A stretch of 64,000 nt of DNA, from positions 26,321,258 to 26,385,257 of the forward strand of contig OY997642.1 of the NCBI GenBank assembly GCA_963921795.1, read 5' to 3'. Position 1 is the first letter of the stretch. The number at the start of each line of letters is the position of its first letter. The DNA is from Nannobrachium achirus (taxonomy: Eukaryota; Chordata; Actinopteri; Myctophiformes; Myctophidae). The position numbers and the translations under genes were made by a program. Under the pieces are notes generated by a model. That model ran no database searches. It worked only from the letters and a program-made list of their open reading frames with translations, and had not been told where the DNA came from. This document shows positions 13,088 through 22,829 of the stretch, piece after piece.

Positions 13088-14455
13088 GATTGATTGATTG
13101 ATTGATTGAAGGCTTTATTAGAAGTTTGCATAGGAAAATGTACAGATTCATGACGGTACAGTTCACTGGTACAAGGTCTACTAAAAGGAGATCCATGAAA
13201 AGACTAAGCTTATTTCAACAGGAAACCATTAAAGTATCTCATATAACATTGAATGACAGACAAATAGAACACAGTACTATGCAGTAGATATGTAAAGAAA
13301 AAAAGAAAACAGTAGGTCTATACAATCAGTAAGTACAGTATATACAATATATACAAGGAAGGGGCAGGTAACAGTAAGTCTAAACAATCAGTATGTACAG
13401 TATATACAAGGAAGGTGCAGGGAGGGTAGGGTTGGGCTAGGTTTTTACCAGTTGTGAACGGCTGCTGCCTGTAAGTGGTTTTTTAGGGCAATTTTAAAGG
13501 ATGCTAGTGATCCACACTCCTTTATGGCCTTCGGTAAGGCATTCCACATTTTTGTGGTGTAGCAGAAGAACGAGTTCGACCCTTTCTTTGATTTGACTCT
13601 GGGTTGAACGTGATCTGTGGCACTGCCTCTGGTGTTGTAATTATGGACATCCTTAACGTTTTTAAAGTATTTTGACAGGTACTTGGGTATCATAGTGGTG
13701 TAGTGTATCTTGTACACCAGGCCCATTGCAAGTTGCTGTACTCTGTCATCTACTCTGAGCCACCCCACTCTTAACTGGTGAGTAGCGGTGAGGTGAGTCT
13801 GATTGGGAAGGTTAAGCAGGACCCTAATTAGTTTATTTTGGGCTGTTTGGAGTTTAGTTTTTAGGGCTTGTGGGGCGTCACGATACCATACGTGGACTCC
13901 ATAGTCAAAGAGGGGCTGGATTATTGCACCAGCTATGGTCTTCAGTGTGTTGAAGTTGACCATTGGGGCGATCCTCTGTAGGAAACGAGTTCGTTGGTTG
14001 ATTTTTTGTATTACTTTTGAAGTCATCTTTTCGCTGGAAAGATTAGCTTCAAGGATACATCCTAAGTAGGAGATTTCGTTTTTTCGTGTTATGACCTTGT
14101 CACCCACTTTGATTGTGAAGTTCTCTACCTTTTTGAGGTTATGATTTGATCCAAAGAGGATGGACTCGGTTTTGCCCAGGTGAATTGATAATTTGTTGTC
14201 GTTAAGCCATGTGCAGATCTTACTCAGTTCAGAGTTAAGTGTCTTTTCAACCTGCAAGTGGTCCTTGCCCGAGACTAGGAGAGCCGAGTCATCCGCGAAC
14301 AGGAACAGGTTGCAGTCGCAAGCAGATGCCATGTCGTTCACGTATATTAGGAACAACAGAGGTCCCAGTATGCTACCTTGGGGAACTCCACAGCTTACTG
14401 GGAGGGGGGGGGACAGGGTACCGTTAATCTCCACCACCTGTTCCCTCCCCACTAT
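13088..14455 (-). mobile_element. 5'-truncated LINE, jockey superfamily (CR1/L2/Rex-like)
   Basis: The minus-strand 3' end carries a (TCAA)n-type tail (about 13088-13108) preceded by 'CTAATAAAGCCTTCAATC'. The 5' end is truncated near 14455. The paralogous site near 38.62-38.64 kb lacks the element. The 3' UTR is shared with the fragment at 40.40-40.59 kb, and part of the coding region with a plus-strand fragment at 29.49-29.58 kb. Confidence 0.9.
13445..14450 (-). CDS. LINE ORF2 C-terminal part (reverse transcriptase)
   Basis: The open frame contains RT motif B (GVPQGSILGPLLFLIYVNDM) and motif C (FLFADDSALL). It continues through the thumb region (CTWLNDNKLSIHLGKTE, YLGCILE) to a C-terminal 'YNTRGSATDH...MWNALPKAIKE' segment typical of jockey-superfamily LINEs. 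The fingers region, motif A and endonuclease are missing because of 5' truncation, so it is not functional alone. The frame is open to its stop at 13445, which points to a young copy. Confidence 0.85.
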
Positions 14456-14566
14456 AATAATAATAATAGTGTGAAGATGTTTTGTTTTGTGACTTTGGAA
14501 CATGTTCTTGTTTATTGGCATGGATAAGATAGTAATAACATAGTAACTTACAATTATTTTCAACAT

Positions 14567-15007
14567 TTAGAGCTTTTGCTTTCTTTGTAGTGTCACATGA
14601 GGACGTAAATGAATATTAGCATGTATTTTATGGACTCCATTTTAAAGACACCCAACTCATTATATATATCTAGGTCTAACCATTTAAATCATAGACTAAA
14701 TATGTCATGCTACACAACACTTCAGCAATATGATTGGTTTATTTTGGTCTAATTTACATTCATATTATATTATAGATATGTGAAACAGTTTAATATAGCC
14801 TAAACATGCATCTGTCACACATATCTTGTGTAATTTGAGTTCAGTTTGTAGCAGTTTGTGTTTGTTTGTTTGAACATTTGTCAAATCCATATTTGTTTTT
14901 AATTTCTAAAAGTAAAATGATACATACCAGTATTTCATATATTGAAATGACACATAAAGATGGGTCCACACCTTCGGCCTGGCGGAGACAATAAAGCAAT
15001 CATGTTG
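14567..15007. other. Intergenic, no gene seen
   Basis: AT-rich. The segment 14.86-14.94 kb ('TTTTTAATTTCTAAAAGTAA') repeats 5.46-5.53 kb almost exactly, so a piece of the 4.4-6 kb block recurs here. Confidence 0.6.
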
Positions 15008-15097
15008 CTGAATTTGATTGATTGAATACTTTATTAACAGTTTGCAAACAGTACAGTGGTATGATTGCACAACGATGCTAAAAGGATAACACAAACA
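15008..15097 (-). mobile_element. LINE-like 3' tail acting as TRIM 3' end
   Basis: On the minus strand 'GTTTGCAAACTGTTAATAAAG' is followed by 'TATTCAATCAATC'. The same tail lies 3' of the TRIM at 18.42-18.51 kb, so it was present in the TRIM ancestor and supplies an AATAAA polyadenylation signal. Confidence 0.6.
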
Positions 15098-15350
15098 GCC
15101 CTCATAACCCAGCACATAGTCATATGACTTAAACCTTTCTGCGTTGTCAGGAATTAGCAGTCTCTCTCCTGCTTGTAGCTGCCGTAGTTTCCCTGTCACA
15201 CCGGTCAGATCATCTGACAGGATGTGGTTTGGATGGGCAGTGTTGGGGTCCAGAATGACAGGAGTGTAAGAGACAATGTTCTGCATTATGCACAAGACTT
15301 TGAAGGTCAGGCTGCCCAGGTGTTTGACCACATCTATCAGTGCACCTGTC
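15098..15350 (-). pseudogene. TRIM paralog A: PRY remnant
   Basis: The translated minus strand gives the PRY segment (VKHLGSLTFKV, NIVSYTPVILDPNTAHPNH, LSDDLTGVTG, LLIPDNAERF, YDYVLGYEG), close to residues 270-350 of the TRIM at 18.9-20.4 kb. The SPRY half is missing: the frame passes directly into the LINE-like tail. Upstream it abuts the trmt10a-like retrocopy instead of a coiled coil. Confidence 0.9.
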
Positions 15351-15378
15351 CTTGTCCTGTGCTGTCCTGGGCTGAGGG

Positions 15379-15470
15379 GGCTGCCGCTGTGTCAGAGTCA
15401 CTGTCAGAGTCTTTGTCCTGAGGTGGCTGCCTCGGTGTCAGAGTCACTGTCAGAGTCCTTGTCCATGGCG
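15379..15470. repeat. 46-bp tandem duplication of acidic-tail codons
   Basis: Two copies of a segment containing 'GTGTCAGAGTCACTGTCAGA' lie 46 bp apart (15381 and 15427). Because 46 is not a multiple of three, only the upstream (minus-strand) copy encodes the [12 protein letters not shown] tail in frame; the second lies beyond the stop. Confidence 0.9.
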
Positions 15471-16297
15471 GGCTGGCTGTCCTGCTCCAGCGGCGTGGCT
15501 CCTTTCCTCTGAGGCAGCACGGTAAAGAAGGCCTCCTGCCAGTCTCCTGTCTCCAGGAAGGCGAGGATGATTTCGAACACATGATTCACAGTCAGCACTT
15601 TACGACTGTTCATCTTGACAAAGCTGCTCAGTGGAAGCTGTGCGTGTTGGATGCCCAGCTCCTTGGCCTTCTCAAAGGTTATACCCTTGTGGTGGTTGTG
15701 GTCTACCAGGCCTCCTATAACGTAGGCTTTGGATTGGTCCAGCTGGGTCAGCACGTTGGGGGAGTCAGAGGTCAGGTAGACCACCTGCTCCTTGGACAGG
15801 ACCTGGTGGTAGTGCTCTGTCTTCACGCTGATGTCCTTCCAGTTGACCCAGCCTTTGTCGTTGTCGTCCATGTACTGTTTCAACTGTCCGCCCACGCTGG
15901 TCAGATAGAACTGAACTGGGTGTGAGGCCCGCCGGTTCTCTGCGTAGCACCGCTGGATCTGTTTTTGAAGCTTTCGAATGTCCTTGAGTGGCATGAGGCT
16001 GTCGAAGCCACAGTCGACCACCAGGCGTAGAGAGATGGTCTCCAGAGGCCTGCGGAACCTCTTCCTGGATTCTGCTGCTCCTGCCTCTTCACCCTGGGTC
16101 TGTCTGTCCACCCTGTGCTGCTGCTTCCTCTCCTTACGCTTCTGTTTTCTGAGTTCTCTCTCTTCCTCCCATTTCTGGTGTTTCAGGAGCTTCTTGTGTT
16201 GCCGTTTGGAGAGAGCTGCTGCTGCACTTCCATTCACTTCACTGGTCAGAAATTCACCCACAGGACAGAAAAAGTACTCTTCTGTAAAAGAAAACAT
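15404..16297 (-). CDS. trmt10a: trmt10a-like intronless retrocopy fused to TRIM N-terminus
   Basis: 297-residue open frame. Residues 1-13 ([13 protein letters not shown]) are the start of a TRIM RING exon. From about residue 20 onward it matches TRMT10A, the SPOUT-fold tRNA guanine-9 N1-methyltransferase. It has a basic coiled N-terminal region ([18 protein letters not shown]), [59 protein letters not shown], and [20 protein letters not shown] with [12 protein letters not shown]. The family's SAM-binding and catalytic-Asp (GLVDHN) segments are all present. It ends in an acidic SDSDSD tail. The vertebrate gene is multi-exon, so one uninterrupted frame means a retrocopy. No poly(A) tract is visible. 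Its 5' flank matches the 5' flank of TRIM C, so the TRIM promoter could drive it. Confidence 0.9.
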   Translation of the reverse strand: MFSFTEEYFFCPVGEFLTSEVNGSAAAALSKRQHKKLLKHQKWEEERELRKQKRKERKQQHRVDRQTQGEEAGAAESRKRFRRPLETISLRLVVDCGFDSLMPLKDIRKLQKQIQRCYAENRRASHPVQFYLTSVGGQLKQYMDDNDKGWVNWKDISVKTEHYHQVLSKEQVVYLTSDSPNVLTQLDQSKAYVIGGLVDHNHHKGITFEKAKELGIQHAQLPLSSFVKMNSRKVLTVNHVFEIILAFLETGDWQEAFFTVLPQRKGATPLEQDSQPAMDKDSDSDSDTEAATSGQRL

Positions 16298-16545
16298 TCT
16301 GCTTAAAGCAGAAAATCAGCCAGTCAGTCGTGGTAACACTCCCTGCTCTAGAATGTTCCCTGAAGTTGGTGTTCACAGCTGACAGTCTGCAGCAGTTTGA
16401 GTGCAGCAGGTTCAGTGTTCTGGTCTGGAACAGTATTCCCGTTCCCTCTTGTGGAAAGTTGTGGAGGATTTGGTCTGAAGTTGAATCTTTTATTGTCACT
16501 CATGAGTCTAGCAGGGGGTGGAGCTTTGACTGACCACAGTTGCAA
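16298..16545 (-). promoter_or_regulatory. TRIM-type 5' flank of the chimera
   Basis: Shares ordered blocks with the region upstream of TRIM C (24.24-24.52 kb), for example 'GAATGTTCCCTGAAGTTG' and 'GTGGAGCTTTGACTGACCAC'; a shorter match is seen upstream of TRIM B. No TATA box is evident. Confidence 0.65.
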
Positions 16546-16552
16546 ATGACCC

Positions 16553-16583
<31 letters not shown>

Positions 16584-16586
16584 ACT
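16546..16586. repeat. poly(C) and (CA)n tract
   Basis: About 20 C followed by CA repeats. Similar C-runs occur at 17184-17202 and 22067-22092. Confidence 0.9.
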
Positions 16587-16860
16587 CTCTCTGAACACAT
16601 ACAGTATGCTTTACACAAATTGAATTGGTTGAACAAGATTTACACAAAGCCTTAGTATACAGTATGAACTTAGTGTACGCATAACACTAGTGTGTATTGA
16701 GATGTAGTTTGCTGAGAGTTGAGAAATTGTGCAAATACTGTCTGTCTGACAGACAATCTGAGAATCCATCGGCGGAAACACGTTTTTTCCCCTATGGATT
16801 TGGTCTTGAGCGATTATAGTACTATTCTTGACTGGTAGTCCTCACACACTTGACTCTACC

Positions 16861-16931
16861 TTAAAGGAGTAGTTCACCCCAAAATGACTTTTTTCTCTAT
16901 TGATTACTCACGCCATGGAGACTTGAGTTCA

Positions 16932-16986
<55 letters not shown>

Positions 16987-17470
16987 AATATGAGGCCTTC
17001 AAAAATCCAATCTGAAAATAACTTTTATGGGGGGATTCCATGCCGGCCACAATGTTTAACTCCCTCAGGGTTACAAATGGGAGGATTTTACTGTGTAATA
17101 TGAGGTAGAAAATATGCTTTAACAAACAAAGTAATTTGATACAAATGATTAAACAGAACTTTACTGCCCAAAAAGCTGGAGGACCCCCCCCCCCCCCCCC
17201 CCAACCTCCACTCTGAGAAGTCACTGATACTAGAAATGTTGATTAGATTTAGATTTGCACCAAAACACTTATGTAAAGATGGGTGGTCATGAATGATCCA
17301 GAGCTTTGTAAAGAAGTCACACATTCCAGGACTATGAGTATCTAGTATCCCAGCAGGGAGTTTTCATTGTCTGACGATCTACTGGTTTTGGTGTGAAGCA
17401 TCTTTTACAGTTCAGCACAATGGAATAATGTCTCCTCTCCCTTTCACAGGGTGGAGCTGAATGTCTAAAA
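16861..17470. repeat. TTAA-bounded MITE end, (AT)n, and dispersed repeat copy
   Basis: TTAAAGGAGTAGTTCACCCC at 16861 matches 26989 and starts a TTAA-flanked MITE family member. An (AT)n tract covers about 16935-16984. From 17210 to 17470 is a full copy of the dispersed 'CCACTGATA' repeat also at 1.96 kb and 21.86 kb. No gene. Confidence 0.7.
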
Positions 17471-18420
17471 GTGAGTGAGGTGAAATAAACAGTTTAGCAT
17501 TCCGTTTGCAGATTTAATTGGTTTGCTGTGGGTTTTGACTTACTTCAGTTTAGATTTCCTTTTTATTATTATTATTATTATTATTATTACCCCTACTACT
17601 GTTATTAGTGCTTAAATTACAACAAAACCAAAAGCCTCCTTCCCCAAAATAAAAATAAATGTTGTGGAAATGCACTGAAAGAATCCCAACATCCCCACCC
17701 AGGCATTTCATTTGTTAATTACTTGTTGGACTACCTCAGTAAAAACAGATGTGCCTTAGTGCCGCGTGTGTACGTTTACATGAAAGTGTTATTATGAGAA
17801 ATATTAGTTTTGCTGTGTGATTTACATTAGCCACTTAAGACCTATAGACTTTGTCATTATATGCCAAATAGCCAATTGCTGACCTACAAGCTCGCAATGA
17901 GTAACATCACAATGCTTGTCAGCAATGTGGCCTGGCTATTTTTGCTAAACCTAACCGTATGTGGAAAATGTCTGAAACTCTTTGAACATGTGCCCAAAAA
18001 TAATGGGGCCACTAGGGTTAATGTGGTTAAGCACCCCGTTGCTATATGGGTCTCTCTGTCAGACACTCTTCATTTTAGGTTCATGATGTTCATTTCAGTC
18101 CAGAGACAAATGCAAGGATTTGAGAAAACTCTTTGAATTTAATAGAGATCCATGAGTTATTCACCTCACCTTATTTCCACAAAACAAACATATTTAACAA
18201 ATCAAATATTGAAATCGCTACGTGAGGTCATAAACTATGGAACACATTTATTATTTGTCTTGATGCACCACACAAAAAGATGTCAGGCACATGTTTATTT
18301 TAATTAAACATTACATCACTTATGGTTTATTTTACAGATGTATACATTTATCAGAAATCAGACCTCTGCCACACCTTCAGCCTGGCAGAGACAATAAACC
18401 AATCATATTGCTGAATTAGT
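17471..18420. other. Intergenic, no gene seen
   Basis: Holds a (TTA)n tract (17567-17588). The segment 17.62-17.74 kb ('AAAACCAAAAGCCTCC', 'GGAAATGCACTGAAAGA') recurs at 45.20-45.35 kb. A hairpin copy of the GATCTACAAGCTC motif lies near 17.87-17.95 kb. Confidence 0.55.
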
Positions 18421-18916
18421 TTTTTTGATTCATTGAATACTTTATTAATAGTTTGCAAACAGTACAATGGGATGATTACACAACAATGCTGAAAGGATAA
18501 CACAATTCCATTGTGGTCCTGACCTTGACGGGATATGTCAACATGAATTAAATGGTTCAGTATAACCTTCTGATATCCATGCAAAATGGTAGTGATTCGA
18601 TATTAATCTTATAGGACAACTGGGTAGAAATAGGTTAGAAGTAGACACTATTTGAGTCATTAAAATCCAGCCCATAAACCACATGCACTGTTAAAGTCAG
18701 ACTCTTCTTATCACTGTGTTGTGACACTGCAAAAAGCAAACTATCTAAATGTTGAAAATGATTGTAATTCACTGTGTGTTTCCCCCCAAATATAACATGA
18801 ATTCAAACCAATTTGAGTGGGATGTGTCATCCCAACACAATCTGCATATGGTATAATGAAAATCCACTACCTTGCTTTAAAAAACAACGATATCCTATTT
18901 CCATGGTTTCTGCGCT

Positions 18917-20362
18917 TTACATGTCATAATCCTCCTCATCATCATAATCCTCCTCGTAATCATCATACCCGCATGCCAGAGATACATTGATCTTCCATGG
19001 TAATATCTTCACAGTATCAATACTCGAAATGAATAGAAAGAGTTTGTCCGTGAAAGTGTGTGTGTAGGTGTGTATGTGTGTGTTAGTGTCGGGGTCAGAG
19101 AATCGGATCCTCTGGGGTTTCTGCTTCAGTGAGAGGTATGAGGTGTAAGGTGAGTGTGAGGAGCCTGCTGAGTGTGTACCACCATAGAATGCTATGCTCC
19201 AGTATTGGCCCCCGCTGTCTCCCTTCCTCTGAAAAGACTCAGTCAACACTCCGATTCTCCACTCTCTACTGTCCCCGACCTCAACATCCCAGCTGTAGCT
19301 GTAGTTAAAGCCCTGATAACCCAGCACATAGTCACATGACTTAAACCTTTCTGGGTTGTCAGGAAGCTGCAGTCTCTCTCCTGCTTGTAGCCGCTGTAGT
19401 TCACCTGTCACACCGGTCAGATCATCTGACAGGGTGTGGCTTGGATGGGCAGTGTTGGGGTCCAGAATGACAGGAGTATAGGAGACAATGTTCTGCATCT
19501 TGCACCAGACTGTGAAGGTCAGGTTGCCCAGGTGTTTGACCACATCTATCAGTGCACCTGGGTCCAGCTGTGGGTCCCGCAGTGCAAACTGGACACTTTC
19601 CATTGTGGTATTGTAGTTGTATGAAGGTGAGATGTGCTCAGCTCTCAACTCCTCCTCTATGACTCTGATTGTGAGTGAAAGGGTCGATATCTCTCTGTCC
19701 AGCCCCTCAATCTTCTCTTTCATCGTCTTACTCTTCTGCTGCTCTTCCTCTCTCAGTGTAGTGATTCTGGCCTCCTCTTCCTCTCGTAAAAAGTGATGCA
19801 GATTCTTGAACTGTTCTTTAATTTGCTTCTCTGTGTTCTGGGTCTGGATCTTAATGTATTCTACTGTGTGGTCACAGTTTGCTTTACATACATTGAAAGC
19901 CTCCAGTTTCCTCAGGAATGTGTTCAGTGATTTATGGACTTCCTTCTTGTGATCCACTGCAACGTCATCGATGGTTCTGGACATGTGGTCGGTGTGTTTT
20001 TCTGAGTGAAGACACACAACGCACACTGGATGTTGACATTCCAGGCAGAAGTGCTTGAGTTCCTCATTGTGCAGACTGCAGAGTTTGTCAGACCCTGATG
20101 AAGTTCTCTGACGTTTTGAAGCTCTCTGATATCGCTCCACAACGAAGGCCTCACACAGGTTCTTCAGAGCCAGGTTACAGGGTGGATCATCTGTAGAAGA
20201 TATTTTCTCACAAACTGGACATTTCTTCTCTGTCTGCCATTCCTGCAGACAGGCTTTACAGAAAACTGTGGCTACATGCCAGGAGAACAGGATCTTTAAA
20301 GACATGTCATGGCACACAGGACAGGAAAAATCCTCTTTAGAAAAGGACACCTTTGAAGCCAT
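18917..20362 (-). CDS. TRIM paralog B (RING/B-box/coiled coil/PRY-SPRY)
   Basis: 481-residue single-exon frame of the fish 'zinc-binding protein A33 / nuclear factor 7-like' TRIM type, a group of ubiquitin E3 ligases. RING about 14-51, B-box2 about 95-126 (CSLHNEELKHFCLECQHPVC), coiled coil about 138-250, PRY-SPRY about 270-460 (DPNTAHPSHTLSDD, SWDVEVGD, TNTHIHTYTHTF). Defects: the third Cys and the His of the RING (CSHSFC in paralog C) are replaced by SWHVATVF, caused by compensating small insertions, so zinc binding is probably lost. In SPRY the strand expected between QRIR and FSDPDTNT is missing (about 10 residues against the family pattern, from memory). An unusual acidic tail (YDDYEEDYDDEEDYDM) ends the protein. 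Probably a degrading or neofunctionalised gene. Confidence 0.85.
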   Translation of the reverse strand: MASKVSFSKEDFSCPVCHDMSLKILFSWHVATVFCKACLQEWQTEKKCPVCEKISSTDDPPCNLALKNLCEAFVVERYQRASKRQRTSSGSDKLCSLHNEELKHFCLECQHPVCVVCLHSEKHTDHMSRTIDDVAVDHKKEVHKSLNTFLRKLEAFNVCKANCDHTVEYIKIQTQNTEKQIKEQFKNLHHFLREEEEARITTLREEEQQKSKTMKEKIEGLDREISTLSLTIRVIEEELRAEHISPSYNYNTTMESVQFALRDPQLDPGALIDVVKHLGNLTFTVWCKMQNIVSYTPVILDPNTAHPSHTLSDDLTGVTGELQRLQAGERLQLPDNPERFKSCDYVLGYQGFNYSYSWDVEVGDSREWRIGVLTESFQRKGDSGGQYWSIAFYGGTHSAGSSHSPYTSYLSLKQKPQRIRFSDPDTNTHIHTYTHTFTDKLFLFISSIDTVKILPWKINVSLACGYDDYEEDYDDEEDYDM

Positions 20363-20603
20363 TTTGTCTCTGTGAATCCTGGTCCATTCAGCTGTCAGCT
20401 GAGTCAGCAGTAGGTTCTGGGTCAGTATTCCCTCCTGTAGCTGTGGAAAGACCTGTCTGTCCTGCGCATGTCTGTTCTGTTCTCCCTCACTGTGAAGTTG
20501 GTCTTAAGCTGAACCTTTTATTGTCTCTGCTAAGTCTGGCAGGGGGTGGACTCCCCTGGCCTGTTGCAACTCGAGCTTGCGGGGGAGACCTGTTGCAAAT
20601 TAC

Positions 20604-20606
20604 ACG

Positions 20607-20698
<92 letters not shown>
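20604..20698. repeat. (CA)n microsatellite
   Basis: Long CA tract in the 5' flank of TRIM B. Confidence 0.95.
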
Positions 20699-20699
<1 letters not shown>

Positions 20700-20940
20700 C
20701 TGAGTTGGAAATTCAGGTGCCAAAGACAGTACAGCAGTTCAGAACAGGTTACAGGGCACGGAGAAAAAAAAAATACCAGTAGATCCATCCTATTCAAGGC
20801 AACAACAACATATTCACCATCAAAGAAAAATACATACGACTGTCATGCCCAGGGGGTGAACTTGTACATCATGACTAGGGGTGTACTCACGCTACAAAAA
20901 CAGAGCTCGTCAAGGCTTGCTTCATTTATCTATAGGCTGT

Positions 20941-21152
20941 CCCATGTTACTTTTTTTTTTAAAGATTTGTTTTTGGGCTTTTATGCCTTTATTGATAGGA
21001 CAGTTACTGACAGGAAATGGGGTAGAGATGGGGAGTGACACGTGGCAAAGGTCGTCCGGATCAGGAATCGAACCGGTGACACCGCCAGGCATCCATGCCT
21101 ATGTGGCAATGCTAAGAGGTATGTGCCTGGACCAGTAGGCCCCCCATGTTAC
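20941..21152 (-). mobile_element. tRNA-derived SINE with TSD
   Basis: On the minus strand a pol III B-box-like GGTTCGATTCC is followed by a body ending in 'CCTATCAATAAAGGCATAAA' and an A-rich tail. Both sides carry CCCATGTTACTTTTTT (20941-20956 and 21143-21158), the target duplication. This is a common fish SINE type. Confidence 0.8.
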
Positions 21153-22075
21153 TTTTTTAAATCAGACATGCACTGTATTAGTCCTTCACACAATGTCACT
21201 CCAAAACACTATACTGTAGTTTATATAGCCTACTGTTGCACACTTGAACAGATCAATTCACGTGAAAAAACTTTCATCAGGTGTGTAGGTTTAATTTAAT
21301 CAAAACCGAGTGTCTTAGTAACCATATCCACGCGGAAGACATGTTTACAATTTAGGCAATTAACACACGTTCTTAATCCAGAGCGATTTAAAATAAGCAA
21401 GGACAGCACAAGGTAAATGTTTTACCCTGTGCTGCTTTTCAAATGCACAGAAATAGTCATTTAGGATCATAGGTAAACCAACAACCGTATGATCAGTAGA
21501 ATAAATGTTGTGTTTATCACAACTTATCCACAACTTTCCAACATCCCATAGTGCATTGCGCAGAAGTTGCACAGAGCTTCCGGCGCCGCAGCCGAGTGTG
21601 ATCTACAAGCTCACAACGGTTGCATCTGTGACACGACGTGAGCTTGTATGTCTGCTGTTAACCGGAAGTGTGGTGCAAAAAGAATTCCAGTAAATTCCCG
21701 CTGAAAGAGGTGGTAGTAACATTATGTTTCAATATTCCCCAGAGCCTCGTAAACCGCCTCCTCCTGCAGCTACATTCTATTTGCTCACTAGCAAGCAAAT
21801 CAGAATTGCAGGAAGAGGCAGGTTTACGGGGCTAGCAGACGCCCACAACCTTTAAGAAGCCAGCTAGACATGTTGATTAGATTTAGAAGCCACTGATAGA
21901 CATGTTGACACCAAAACACTTACTTGTCATGAATGATTCAGAGCTTTGCACAGAAGTGGCTCATTCTCGGACTATGGATAGTGGCTCAGCAGGGAGTTCT
22001 CATTGTCTTACTATCTGCTGGTTGTGTGACCCCTCCCTCCCCCTTCTTATCTAACAAAACTGAGACACCCCCCCC

Positions 22076-22125
<50 letters not shown>

Positions 22126-22179
22126 TAATACAAGAAAGTAGCTGATCTACAAGCTTGATCTGCTTTTTTTTTTGGTTAA
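21153..22179. other. Intergenic with repeats
   Basis: Contains a palindromic stretch at about 21741-21835 (arms 'GTAAACCGCCTC' and 'GAGGCAGGTTTAC'), a dispersed-repeat copy at 21.86-22.03 kb, and a poly(C)/(CA)n run at 22.067-22.123 kb. No gene. Confidence 0.6.
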
Positions 22180-22805
22180 TCTGTGCGAATGGGACTCTCT
22201 GACATGACCAACAAGAAAAAACTCCCGTACTTGCTGGGAGAAATACATCAATGCAGTAGCAAGATTTGTGAACGGATAAAGAAGGCTAGAGACGGGAACA
22301 CAACCACGCTATCTGCTGTACAGTATGAAACTGAGCAGCTACTTCTAAATGCTTTTTACATCTGAGTCTTTATTTTTTCTTATTCTATGTAAATTGTATT
22401 GAGGAAAAACAATGCTGCTATTTGTTCCAAAAGCTTTATACCCTGTAGGCCTATATATATAAAATGACACAATGCTGTACCCCCTCCAACTGTGTATATT
22501 ATGTTCCCCCTTTTCAACTGTTTTTATTGTATTTTTGACACTTGCTTTGGCAATGTAATGCCTCATTCAGACTACGAAAAGCCAAGCTAATGGTTTGCTT
22601 GGTAATTCAATGTATTCTCTATGCAAACCAGCTTTAAACATTTCCAAGCTTTTTTTCCAGCTTGGAAATTTTAAAAGCTGGTTTGCATAGAGAATACATT
22701 GAATTACCAAGCAAACCATTAGCTTGGCTTTTCGTAGTGTGAATGAGGCATACACGTATGTTTTCTCATGCCAATAAAGCTCCTTTGAATTGAAATTGAA
22801 TTGAC
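22180..22805 (+). mobile_element. LINE 3' end interrupted by a MITE
   Basis: The last coding residues read KKLPYLLGEIHQCSSKICER, a C-terminal pattern of fish LINEs, followed by stop. The 3' end is split by the MITE at 22559-22750 and resumes as 'CGTATGTTTTCTCATGCC', 'AATAAAGCTCCTTTGAATTG'. The last 55 bp recur inverted at 36.57-36.62 kb. A minus-strand relative lies at 40.91-41.2 kb. Confidence 0.75.
22559..22750. mobile_element. Near-perfect foldback MITE, 192 bp
   Basis: Arms of about 92 bp start TGCCTCATTCA and end with its complement. I count only a few mismatches between arms, with a loop of about 8 bases rich in T. TA flanks both sides. It lies in the 3' end of the LINE at 22.18-22.81 kb. 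Expressed RNA would form a long hairpin. Confidence 0.9.
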
Positions 22806-22829
22806 TGTCACTTCTCATTTTAGATAGAG

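Noticed and set aside
16348..16647. ORFs in the TRIM-type 5' flank
   Set aside because: They cross poly(C) and CA tracts and do not match TRIM or TRMT10A in frame.
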